Shown one piece after another: positions 7,765 through 15,845 of a stretch of DNA of 22,180 nt. The notes under the pieces are model-generated. The model saw only the letters and a list, made by a program, of their open reading frames with translations. It was not told the DNA's origin and made no database searches. Position 1 is the first letter of the stretch. Each line of letters opens with the position of its first letter. The DNA is from Chloroflexota bacterium (GTDB taxonomy: Bacteria; Chloroflexota; Anaerolineae; Anaerolineales; UBA4823): the NCBI GenBank assembly GCA_030669775.1, contig DAOVCZ010000008.1:1-22180 (forward strand), given 5' to 3'. The position numbers and the translations under genes were made by a program.

Positions 7765-8855
7765 CAGTTCCGCTTTACTTCCCATGATCCAATTAGCTCG
7801 ATCTCCAATTCCAGATTGACTCCAAATTTACTCGCTACAACGCTGCGTGCAAGATTAATCAAATCCCAGACGTCGGTTGCAGAAGCATTACCATAATTGA
7901 TAAAGAAATTCGCATGCAGCGAGCTGATCGCTGCATTACCAACGCGAGTTCCCTTCAATCCTGCTTGCTCGATCAATCTCCCAGCGTAATCCCCTTCAGG
8001 ATTCTTGAACATGGAGCCCATACTGGCACCGGATGGCTGAGTTAGATGTCTTTGAGCGACCAATTCGTCGAGTCGCGCTTCTACCACCTCTTTTGTGCTT
8101 TGAGCAAGCCGTAGTAATGCAGCTAATACAATGACTTCAGGCTGTTTTATTTCCGACCGCCCCGGAAAGCCCACTTTCTCTGAGTCGATGGCCCCAGTCA
8201 CTTTTTCCTTAATGCGACTGGAACGATAGCTGAACTCAAATTGGTCTGCCAGCCATTCCTCTCGCAGGATCACTCTCATGGGTGGGTTGCCATTTTTAGA
8301 CTTTTTGTCCTCGATTTCACGATGCAAGATTTCTGCCAGCAGAAGATTCCCGGCAATGTCCCCACCGTGGGCTCCAGCATTACCGACAATTGCACCACCT
8401 AATGTGCCCGGGATTCCGGATGCCCATTCCAAGCCGGTCAAACCACGGCTTGCAGCCTGCCGGGCGATGACACCAAAATTGGTTCCGGAGGCTGCCCAGA
8501 CAGTCGGTGGCTCACTTTCGACATCAAACATCACCTGACGTGCCTTATTAAGGAGCACAAGACCACGCACACCGGCGTCACTCACTAAAACATTAGAACC
8601 GCCGCCCAGCAAAATAAACGGAATTTCCTCTTCCCAGAGGAAACTGACCATTGATACCAGATCCTCTACCGATTCTGCTGTCAGCAGTCCATCCGCCAAC
8701 CCACCGATGCGCGCTGATGTATAACGAGCAAGGGATACATTGGTATCAAATTGATCGCCAAACCTTTCTCTCAGGGTATTCGCAGCAAATGGATAAGTCA
8801 TAAATGCTACTCGTGTATCTCTGTCCACTGGATGGACAACGAATTGATCACTCAC
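7764..8855 (-). CDS. murB: UDP-N-acetylenolpyruvoylglucosamine reductase MurB
   Basis: It reduces UDP-GlcNAc-enolpyruvate to UDP-MurNAc with NADPH and FAD. The 363 residues show FAD-binding ILLGGGSNVLVSDAGVRG (about 81-98), ASGIPGTLGGAIVGNAGAHG (about 145-164), the substrate tyrosine region FEFSYRSSRIK, and GSMFKNP with probable catalytic Ser281. The catalytic glutamate is expected in the terminal LELEIELIG stretch. The start is a GTG at 8855 with TTGGAAG at good spacing, and it overlaps the stop of the preceding small ORF by four bases (GTGA). Met19 (8801) is a weaker alternative. Acidic/polar insertions near 181-193 and 213-237 lengthen the protein. Confidence 0.96.
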   Translation of the reverse strand: MSDQFVVHPVDRDTRVAFMTYPFAANTLRERFGDQFDTNVSLARYTSARIGGLADGLLTAESVEDLVSMVSFLWEEEIPFILLGGGSNVLVSDAGVRGLVLLNKARQVMFDVESEPPTVWAASGTNFGVIARQAASRGLTGLEWASGIPGTLGGAIVGNAGAHGGDIAGNLLLAEILHREIEDKKSKNGNPPMRVILREEWLADQFEFSYRSSRIKEKVTGAIDSEKVGFPGRSEIKQPEVIVLAALLRLAQSTKEVVEARLDELVAQRHLTQPSGASMGSMFKNPEGDYAGRLIEQAGLKGTRVGNAAISSLHANFFINYGNASATDVWDLINLARSVVASKFGVNLELEIELIGSWEVKRN

Positions 8856-9043
8856 AGTTCTTCCAAATGGGCAATAATTTTCTGGAGATCTTTTTGAGAT
8901 ATCCGAATTTGACGTAATTTCTCCTTGGGTGAGATCTTACTTAACCCAATGGGTTTCAATCCAGGTTGATGCTGCCTTATCGATTGGCCGCTCTCACCTG
9001 AAGCCCATGTCATAAGCATCTCAACCATTTTTGGCATTCCCAT
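8852..9043 (-). CDS. Small hypothetical protein between murC and murB
   Basis: I do not recognise this 63-residue ORF. It fills the 165-bp space between the murC stop and the murB start, and its TGA overlaps the murB GTG by four bases, the same coupling seen at true gene junctions here. The C-terminal half is basic and looks helical (KEKLRQIRISQKDLQKIIAHLEEL); the middle is Gly/Pro/Gln-rich. There is no membrane segment or Cys motif. The start is uncertain: ATGs occur at 9043, 9037, 9028, 9019 and 9013, none with a strong ribosome binding site, and the outermost overlaps murC by 23 bp. It may encode a real small protein or only a leader that couples murC to murB translation. Confidence 0.45.
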   Translation of the reverse strand: MGMPKMVEMLMTWASGESGQSIRQHQPGLKPIGLSKISPKEKLRQIRISQKDLQKIIAHLEEL

Positions 9044-10421
9044 TTGCAGACATTAAATCAATCACCCTTTCGCTGATCTGGTATGCATCTCCTGCGGAGA
9101 GAACCAACAAAACGTCTCCGTTCTGTAGATTATTGACCAGGTAATTTGTGACTTGATTATTACTTGCCAGGAAGCGTACATCCGGGTGATCCATGGACTG
9201 TACCACCTGGAGTGAAGAAAACTCCGTATTGACAGGCTCTCTCGCAGCATAGATCTCAGTTACCAGGACATGATCTGCTTCACGGAAAGCTGTCAAATAC
9301 TCTTCAAATAGAGTCTTCGTTCTTGAATACGTGTGCGGCTGCCAGACTGCCCACAATTGACGATCAGGATATCGATTTCGGGCTGCAGCTAAGGTCGCTC
9401 GGATTTCAGTTGGATGGTGGGCATAATCATCAATGACTGCAATCCCTGAGATTTCTCCGTGCAACTCAAAACGTCTCATCGTGCCTTGAAATTCACTCAG
9501 CGCCTGAGCAGCATCAGTAACTGGAATTTTCATTTGATGGGCGACAGCTAAAGTTGCCAAAGCATTGCTGACATTATGAATCCCAGGTACATTCAGTGAT
9601 ACCGGAGCAAGAAGCTCATTTTCAAAGAACGCCTCAAATTCATAGAAACCCTGCTGAGTCAGTGAAAAATTGTTCACAAGATAATCTGGAGGAGTTTGAT
9701 TCTCTTTCCTCTGCAGGCCATAGGATAAAATCTTGCAGTTAAACTCACTTGCCATATCTAAAAGTTTCAAAGCCCCAACATCATCTGAACACAAAATTAA
9801 GGTACCTTCGCCTGGCAGCTGGTGTGCAAAATCAACAAAAGCCTGGAAAAAATCTTCAGCAGTAGGAAAACAATCCGGGTGGTCGTGTTCGATATTGGTC
9901 ACAACTGCGATTTGAGGCTGCAAGCCTAGGAACATGTAATCGTATTCATCTGCTTCTATCACAAAAGCTCGCCCCTTGCCTGCGTGGGCATTGTTCCCCA
10001 AATTCTTAGAGACACCACCAATAATATAGGATGGATCATGATTCAAGGCAGTTAACATCCAGCTGATCATGGCTGTGGTGGTTGTCTTACCATGGGTTCC
10101 AGCTACAGCGATACCGATACGGTCCTCAATTAACTTGCCGAGATAATCGGAACGTTTATAGACCGGAATTCCTGCCGCCATTGCAGCCTTTACTTCCACA
10201 TTATCATCAGGGATAGCGGAAGAACGAATGACCTCATCAGCCCCAAGCACCTGGTCTCCTCGATGTCCAACGCTCACTTTCGCACCCAAGTCCTGGACTT
10301 CACGCGCCAGGGGAGATAATTCTTGGTCGGAACCGCTGATGGCATATCCGCGCTCTATCAATAAACGGGCAATCGCCGATAAACCACTTCCACCAATTCC
10401 GATCAGATGAACGTGTGTCAT
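9021..10421 (-). CDS. murC: UDP-N-acetylmuramate--L-alanine ligase MurC
   Basis: It adds L-Ala to UDP-MurNAc, the first peptide-stem step. The 466 residues begin with the Rossmann-like HLIGIGGSGLSAIARLL (about 5-21). The ATP-binding P-loop GTHGKTTTT lies at 108-116, followed by the NIEHDHPDCF metal/catalytic region and DDYAHHPTEIRATLAAAR, the diagnostic C-terminal MurC motif. The ATG at 10421 overlaps the stop of the CvpA-like gene by one base (TAATG). An in-frame start 19 codons upstream is rejected because it adds non-homologous residues before the conserved N-terminus. Confidence 0.97.
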   Translation of the reverse strand: MTHVHLIGIGGSGLSAIARLLIERGYAISGSDQELSPLAREVQDLGAKVSVGHRGDQVLGADEVIRSSAIPDDNVEVKAAMAAGIPVYKRSDYLGKLIEDRIGIAVAGTHGKTTTTAMISWMLTALNHDPSYIIGGVSKNLGNNAHAGKGRAFVIEADEYDYMFLGLQPQIAVVTNIEHDHPDCFPTAEDFFQAFVDFAHQLPGEGTLILCSDDVGALKLLDMASEFNCKILSYGLQRKENQTPPDYLVNNFSLTQQGFYEFEAFFENELLAPVSLNVPGIHNVSNALATLAVAHQMKIPVTDAAQALSEFQGTMRRFELHGEISGIAVIDDYAHHPTEIRATLAAARNRYPDRQLWAVWQPHTYSRTKTLFEEYLTAFREADHVLVTEIYAAREPVNTEFSSLQVVQSMDHPDVRFLASNNQVTNYLVNNLQNGDVLLVLSAGDAYQISERVIDLMSANGNAKNG

Positions 10422-10957
10422 TAGATAAATACCACCACAACGAACAGAAATGCCACTGCAACAGCAAAATAGATCCAAGGTGGAACTAAATAAACAGGCG
10501 GCATTTTTTCGAGCAAATTTAATGCTGCCTGACCCATGGCTGTATTTGCGTCTGGTGGGACAAAATATGGTTGAAATGGATATCCCGCATCAGCCATATA
10601 AAACCAAATTGAACCCACGATCAAATAACCATTAATTGCACCCAAAATCAGTCCTAGAAGAACATCTTGAACGCGGTCCCTGGCAAAGCGAGGTCCAGCT
10701 AATGCCCTCAGGCTTGGCGTCTGGTAACCAAAAAACACCAGTAATCCAATGATCCCGGCTTGAAACCAAAAGCGTGTCGATTGGCTGATGCTTGAATCGG
10801 GTGATAATAATGGCAGATAAGTCTCCATTAAAACTATAATAAAAATTGCTAATAACACACTGAAAGTGACCAACATCTCCTTAGCCCAGCCTCGCATCGC
10901 CCCAATGATGGCAAAGAGGACGACGAAGAGCCAGAAAAGTACAGTCAGGCTTACCAT
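10421..10957 (-). CDS. CvpA-family membrane protein
   Basis: 178 residues, very hydrophobic, with about four to five predicted membrane helices (about 4-21, 28-46, 66-80, 98-122 and 158-178). The N-terminal pattern of a helix followed by GAMRGWAKEMLVTFSVLLAIF resembles the CvpA (colicin V production) family signature G.xRG...E. A second family-like piece, DRVQDVLLGLILGAINGYLIVGSIWF, supports this. CvpA proteins are linked to envelope integrity and colicin V production; the biochemical function is not established. It starts 3 bp after murG with AAGGA upstream and its stop overlaps the murC start, so it is firmly embedded in the wall operon. This is an uncommon position for the family. The assignment to CvpA rests on pattern only. 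Confidence 0.75.
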   Translation of the reverse strand: MVSLTVLFWLFVVLFAIIGAMRGWAKEMLVTFSVLLAIFIIVLMETYLPLLSPDSSISQSTRFWFQAGIIGLLVFFGYQTPSLRALAGPRFARDRVQDVLLGLILGAINGYLIVGSIWFYMADAGYPFQPYFVPPDANTAMGQAALNLLEKMPPVYLVPPWIYFAVAVAFLFVVVVFI

Positions 10958-10960
10958 GGA

Positions 10961-12142
10961 TTAAATCCTTCCCGGGCTAGGCATGGAGACCAACCCGTGT
11001 ATAAGGTCCGCGATCGAATCGGCTGCTTGAGGAGTTGCCAGAGACAGCATTGATTGACCCATGCGATCTCGTCGGCTTTGATCGTTCATCAGGTCGCGAA
11101 TTGTGGTCAACAGACGCAGTTTAAGGTCACCATCTTGTAGGACCACTGCCGCACCTCTTTTTTCGAGATAGCGAGCATTTACCTCTTGATAACGCCAGGC
11201 GTACGGGTATGGAATCAATATCGCCGGTAATCCAAACAACGGAAACTCACCTAGAACTGAAGCTCCAGATCTTGAAACGGCAAGGTCGGCAATACTGAGC
11301 GCTGCACCTATATCTTGGTATAGATATGGATAAACATGGTATCGGGATGCCAGATCGAGAGGCAAATTCTCTTTCGCAGCTTCAACTTCTTGCCAGTCTA
11401 GATGTCCACTGATATGGATCACCTGCATATCGATCAACAAGTCTGGCAATACCCTGATAAGTGCCCGATTGATCGAACGCGCCCCTCTGCTCCCACCGAA
11501 GACCAGTAAGGCGGGCAAATCCCGAGATAGGTTGAACTTCTGCCGCGCATCCATTCGGTTGGAAATTTGTAAATTCTGCCGCACCGGATAGCCGGTTACA
11601 TGCAAATTGGATCGAAACTCAAAATAATTCATGGAGTCCTCAACAGTCAGAGCGATCTGGTCAGATAAACGAGCAAGCGTTCGCAATGCCAATCCTGGTT
11701 CAATATCTGGTACATACATTGAAATCCTTGGTCTACTTTGTCTCGGGAAAATCGTGCGACCAGCAAAGGCAACCGGTACTGCAAGATAACCACCAGTGAA
11801 AAACATCACCTTTGGGTGAAATTCCTTGATAATTCGCCTTGCTGCAATAAAACCTTTGAATATCTGCCATAAATTACCTGGTAATGCTCTCAGTCCAACA
11901 CCGTGAACACCTGCCGCGGGTATGGTCGTGAAAGTTATCTTCTCCTTGCTCAATAAATCAACCTCGATTCCACCTTCTCCTCCAACCCAGAGCACTTCCA
12001 AATCGCCAGCAGCTGGCGAAGATGGCTGTTCCGTCTCTGTTGATTTCCACGTACTTTTCTCATCGTCCTGTAGCGCCTTTAGCACGGCGAGAGCTGGATA
12101 CACCCCACCGCCTGTCCCGCCGGCGCAAATCAATAACCGCAT
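10961..12142 (-). CDS. murG: MurG, lipid II-forming N-acetylglucosaminyltransferase
   Basis: A GT28 enzyme that transfers GlcNAc from UDP-GlcNAc to lipid I on the inner membrane face. The 393 residues start directly with the G-loop CAGGTGGGVYPALAVL (6-21). The second glycine loop reads FGGSRGARSINRAL. The donor-binding stretch SRSGASVLGEFPLFGLPAILIPYPYAWRYQEVNA matches the family, with the usual Glu. A polar insertion of about 22 residues (26-47, Ser/Glu/Pro-rich) lies in the N-terminal domain between the G-loop helix and the next strand. AGAGAGG precedes the ATG. The first 83 nt overlap the end of ftsW in another frame. Confidence 0.96.
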   Translation of the reverse strand: MRLLICAGGTGGGVYPALAVLKALQDDEKSTWKSTETEQPSSPAAGDLEVLWVGGEGGIEVDLLSKEKITFTTIPAAGVHGVGLRALPGNLWQIFKGFIAARRIIKEFHPKVMFFTGGYLAVPVAFAGRTIFPRQSRPRISMYVPDIEPGLALRTLARLSDQIALTVEDSMNYFEFRSNLHVTGYPVRQNLQISNRMDARQKFNLSRDLPALLVFGGSRGARSINRALIRVLPDLLIDMQVIHISGHLDWQEVEAAKENLPLDLASRYHVYPYLYQDIGAALSIADLAVSRSGASVLGEFPLFGLPAILIPYPYAWRYQEVNARYLEKRGAAVVLQDGDLKLRLLTTIRDLMNDQSRRDRMGQSMLSLATPQAADSIADLIHGLVSMPSPGRI

Positions 12143-13310
12143 TTAAGGACCTCTCTTCCTTTTCCTGGCTGCGGGATGAGACCCGGGAAATGTTTAATAG
12201 AATACCTATTGCTGCCAGAGAGACCAGTAAGTTGGAGCCGCCATAGCTGATAAATGGTAATGCGTTGCCAGCAAAAGGCACCAAACCAACAATCACTGCC
12301 ATATTAATAAATGCCTCTAAAGCCAACCAGATACTGAGTCCGGCTGCCATCAGTCTACCCAAACCATCTGGAGCAAATTGTGCGATTTTCAGCCCGCGCC
12401 ACAACAAGATTACATTGAGGATGACCACCATGGAAGCGCCAATTATACCGACCTCTTCTCCAATAACTGCAAAAATGCTGTCTGTCGGTGGCACAGGCAA
12501 ACCGGTAAGTTTCGTATCGGCACGTCCAATCCCGACCCCAAACCAGCTGCCTTTAACTAATGCTTCTAACGAGCGTGAGAGATGCAACGGTGCCTGGGTT
12601 AGGTCTTTGATGCTGACCAAATACTCGGCTAAACGTTGGCTGCCTGTTGGGTGAAATCGGAAAACTAGCCAACCAACAATAATGCCAATCACTAAGAAGA
12701 AGACAATTTGGCGGATATCGCCTCCGGCCAGGAAGAACATGATCCCGCCAATAAAAAAGATTGTTGCCGTCGCGCTGAGGTCAGGTTGCAGTAAGATCAA
12801 ACCCCCGAGCACACCGAGAATTATGCTCAATGGCAAGAGCCCAAAACTCACGCTGCTCAATTGCTCTCTCCGAGCATATAACCAGACCGCCAGGTATATT
12901 ACCAATGCAAGCTTCGCTGCCTCAGAAGGTTGGCCCGAACCCTGAAAAATCGTGCGGGCAGCATTATTGATCACTTCGTTAACCACCAGCACACTTGCCA
13001 GTCCAATTACGGTCACGACGATGATTGGAATTGCCAGCTTCTTATAAACATGGTAATCAAGCCATGTTAATATGGCTGCTAAAACTACTCCACCGATGGC
13101 AAAAACCAGCTGCCGTCTGAACATATAGCTCGGAGCTTCTTCAAGCACAACCAATGAGTAATCAGTACTGGCAGAGTAAACCATGAGCAAGCCGAAAATT
13201 AATAAAGTAAATGCCGCAAGTATCAACCAAATATCTACTCCCAGACGTAAAGGTTTCCAGGCAGTCTGGCTATTTTTCCGGGAATTGGACATATCTTGGC
13301 TGATACTCAT
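12060..13310 (-). CDS. ftsW: Septal peptidoglycan glycosyltransferase FtsW (SEDS family)
   Basis: A SEDS polymerase that polymerises lipid II at the septum with the FtsI transpeptidase. The 416 residues have about ten membrane helices. They include GVGIGRADTKLTGLPVPPTDSIFAVIGEEVG, holding the conserved catalytic-type Asp and the IGEE motif, and the terminal GNALPFISYGGSN motif (Asn where Ser is usual). The ATG at 13310 overlaps the murD stop (ATGA) with GGAG upstream; an in-frame start at 13328 is rejected. FtsW rather than RodA is favoured by position among division genes. The basic C-terminal tail (RRRDRRWGVSSSRRAKG) is encoded within the murG start region. Confidence 0.94.
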   Translation of the reverse strand: MSISQDMSNSRKNSQTAWKPLRLGVDIWLILAAFTLLIFGLLMVYSASTDYSLVVLEEAPSYMFRRQLVFAIGGVVLAAILTWLDYHVYKKLAIPIIVVTVIGLASVLVVNEVINNAARTIFQGSGQPSEAAKLALVIYLAVWLYARREQLSSVSFGLLPLSIILGVLGGLILLQPDLSATATIFFIGGIMFFLAGGDIRQIVFFLVIGIIVGWLVFRFHPTGSQRLAEYLVSIKDLTQAPLHLSRSLEALVKGSWFGVGIGRADTKLTGLPVPPTDSIFAVIGEEVGIIGASMVVILNVILLWRGLKIAQFAPDGLGRLMAAGLSIWLALEAFINMAVIVGLVPFAGNALPFISYGGSNLLVSLAAIGILLNISRVSSRSQEKEERSLNAVIDLRRRDRRWGVSSSRRAKGATGR

Positions 13311-14785
13311 GGGAGCTCCATCACCCATTTCATAAATACCTCCCCACGATCTTCAAAATCGTTAAACTCGTCAAAACTTGTTCCTCCAGGGGATAGCAAG
13401 ACAACATCCCCATCAGAAACCTTGTCCGCAGCGGCCATAACCGCCTCTTTCAAACCTAAACAATAGGTGACCGTAATCTCAGAATCTTTCTCATAACTGG
13501 TCAGGGCATCAGATATTATTCCAGCCGCCTCGCCAAATAAAATCAAGTGTTTGACCCGCTGGCATACCAGTGAAGCAAACCTATCCCATGGCAATTTTTT
13601 ATCCTTGCCACCGGCGAGCAAAATCATCGGTTCGGAAAATGAATTAATTGCCGCAACAGCTCGTTCCGGTGCTGTGGCAATCGAATCGTTATACCAATCT
13701 CCGCCACCCCAAGAGCGAATAAACTCTAACCGGTGTGGGATACCAGTGAATGATTTCACACCAGAGGCCATCGCACCTACTGAAAGCCCAGCTGCCAAGG
13801 CAATCGCGCAGGCACCCAACACATTAAGCACGTTGTGCTCACCTCTCAGCGGGATATCATCACGTTGAATGACACAGATATCATCTCTATCTACTGCCGA
13901 TGGGGTTTGGATCAGAATGGAATTAAGATCACGATCAAAATACACACTTTCATGCATCTCGGAAGATTTCTGAATTCCAAATGTTACCAGGCGTCCATGG
14001 ACTTTCTCCTGCATGCTCCAGGTAGCTGGATCGTCCTGGTTGAGAATAGCAACATCATGAGACGTTTGGAAATCAAGAATCCTCGCTTTGGCATCAATGT
14101 AAGCCTGCATGGTCTCATGCCGGTCAAGATGATTTGGAGTGATATTGAGAATCGCCGCAATTTCGGGGGACCGCTGCATGACCTCCAATTGAAAGCTCGA
14201 TAGTTCCATCACTGCCAGATCAGTTGGTTTCATTTCATCCACCATAGAAAGTAATGGTGACCCAATATTTCCACCTACCCATACCTTCGATCTCGAAAAT
14301 AAGCCGCTTGTTCGATCTTGATCTTTAGCAGAGTTCACGTTTAGATCATTTGAGCTGACTTTTAACTCATCTATCGCAGCTTGGGCCATAAAACCAACCA
14401 GGGTTGTCGTAGTCGTTTTTCCTGCTGATCCGGTAATGCCAATGACCCGGCATGGACAAACTTCAAGGAAAATCTGTGAATCATTTGAAACAGTGATCCC
14501 ACGACTCTGTGCCTCACGAACAATTGGCAAATCGAAGGGGACGCCACCAGAGATGCAGAGCAAATCAGCACCATCCAATAATGAGAGTGGGTGGCCACCA
14601 CCGATCCATTCAATCGGTTCTCCAGCCAATGCCTCCTGGGCAGCTCCCAATTGATCGATTGGGAGACGATCGTTGATCACAACTTTCGCTTCACGAAGAA
14701 TAAGGTAACGCGCTAATGCGATCCCTTGTCGAGCAGCGCCAATTACGACGACCCGTTTTCCGCTCCAGTCTTCATTCTGATTCAT
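13307..14785 (-). CDS. murD: UDP-N-acetylmuramoylalanine--D-glutamate ligase MurD
   Basis: It adds D-Glu to UDP-MurNAc-L-Ala. The 492 residues (from the ATG at 14785) show GKRVVVIGAARQGIALARYL (9-28), the P-loop GITGSAGKTTTTT (116-128), NITPNHLDRHETMQAYIDAKARI, and NDSIATAPERAVAAINSF plus LLAGGKDKKLPWDRF in the C-terminal domain. A polar insertion (about 137-166) follows the P-loop helix, before VGGNIGSPLL. The start is uncertain: TTG at 14815 and ATG at 14812 are in frame upstream, but 14785 puts the conserved domain at the usual distance from the N-terminus. All candidates have weak ribosome binding sites. Confidence 0.95.
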   Translation of the reverse strand: MNQNEDWSGKRVVVIGAARQGIALARYLILREAKVVINDRLPIDQLGAAQEALAGEPIEWIGGGHPLSLLDGADLLCISGGVPFDLPIVREAQSRGITVSNDSQIFLEVCPCRVIGITGSAGKTTTTTLVGFMAQAAIDELKVSSNDLNVNSAKDQDRTSGLFSRSKVWVGGNIGSPLLSMVDEMKPTDLAVMELSSFQLEVMQRSPEIAAILNITPNHLDRHETMQAYIDAKARILDFQTSHDVAILNQDDPATWSMQEKVHGRLVTFGIQKSSEMHESVYFDRDLNSILIQTPSAVDRDDICVIQRDDIPLRGEHNVLNVLGACAIALAAGLSVGAMASGVKSFTGIPHRLEFIRSWGGGDWYNDSIATAPERAVAAINSFSEPMILLAGGKDKKLPWDRFASLVCQRVKHLILFGEAAGIISDALTSYEKDSEITVTYCLGLKEAVMAAADKVSDGDVVLLSPGGTSFDEFNDFEDRGEVFMKWVMELP

Positions 14786-14852
14786 CGCTACGTTTTCTCT
14801 TATCGCAAACATCAATGATTCACATTGGTAAGAACTTAATTTTTTCGATATT

Positions 14853-15845
14853 TTATGTAATCGCTAATGCAATACCAATCATGGCAGATAACAAACCGAT
14901 CAACCAAAACCGCTGGACAACTTGAGTTTCACTCCAACCACTTAATTCAAAATGGTGGTGTAGTGGAGTCATTTTAAATATCCGTCTTCCACCAGTTAAT
15001 TTAAAATATGAGACCTGGAGAATTATGCTTAGCGTTTCACTGAATGGGATGATTGCGATCAAGGGAAGCAGAATCCAGTGACCAGTCATCATAGCAACCA
15101 CTGCCAGCGTAGCTCCCAGGGGCAGTGAACCAGTATCACCCATGAATAGTTCTGCCGGATGAACGTTGAACCAAAGAAATCCAAAAGTCGCTCCAGCTAA
15201 GATAAAGCAAAATCTGGCCAGGAAAATCTGCCCCTGCAACAATGCAATGGCACCATAGGCAACGAATGCTGTCGCAGAGATTAAACCAGCCAAACCATCC
15301 AGTCCATCCGTGAAATTCATTGCGTTGGAAGTGCCAACAATCAAGAAGATTGCAATGGGTATGTACCAATATCCCAGATTTACGGCCTTTTTTGCACCCG
15401 GAATATAAAGCTGCGGTACATCGAGAAAATAAACGAGACCAATGGTAACAATCAAGGCCAACAATACTTGGAGGGGAAATTTAATTCGGGCGCGCATCCC
15501 TATCCCACGACGTGAACCACGGATCCCTTCCCAATCATCAATCATCCCGAGGACAGAGAATATCAACATTACACCCAAAGGAAGCAGAATTGAACGTCCG
15601 GTGACATTAAAGCCAATCAGGGAAGCAGCATTCATCAAAATCGTTACCAGTATGACCGGAACAACGATCATGATGCCTCCCATGGTTGGAGTGCCCAACT
15701 TGGAAAAATGCCGCTCTGGTCCTTCAACTCGGATTGTTTCTCCGATATTGAAATGTTTTAATACACGCAGCAAAGGTGGTCCCCAGATAACTGTAAACAA
15801 AAAACTCACGCCGGCAAGACCGATCGCCAGGGCTATCTGTGTCAT
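14853..15845 (-). CDS. mraY: Phospho-N-acetylmuramoyl-pentapeptide-transferase MraY
   Basis: It transfers phospho-MurNAc-pentapeptide to undecaprenyl phosphate, making lipid I. The 330 residues form about ten membrane helices. Family motifs seen are GTPTMGGIMI near the N-terminus, the catalytic MIDDWEGIRGSRRGIGMRARIKF, NAMNFTDGLDGLAG, FMGDTGSLPLGA, and PLHHHFELSGWSETQVVQRFW with the conserved histidine triad. The ATG overlaps the murF stop by four bases (ATGA), as expected for coupled expression with the enzyme that makes its substrate. Confidence 0.97.
   Translation of the reverse strand: MTQIALAIGLAGVSFLFTVIWGPPLLRVLKHFNIGETIRVEGPERHFSKLGTPTMGGIMIVVPVILVTILMNAASLIGFNVTGRSILLPLGVMLIFSVLGMIDDWEGIRGSRRGIGMRARIKFPLQVLLALIVTIGLVYFLDVPQLYIPGAKKAVNLGYWYIPIAIFLIVGTSNAMNFTDGLDGLAGLISATAFVAYGAIALLQGQIFLARFCFILAGATFGFLWFNVHPAELFMGDTGSLPLGATLAVVAMMTGHWILLPLIAIIPFSETLSIILQVSYFKLTGGRRIFKMTPLHHHFELSGWSETQVVQRFWLIGLLSAMIGIALAIT

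Noticed and set aside
10422..10478. Nineteen-residue N-terminal extension of MurC
   Set aside because: The conserved domain starts at MTHVHLIGIGGSG, and the TAATG overlap with the preceding stop gives a natural start.
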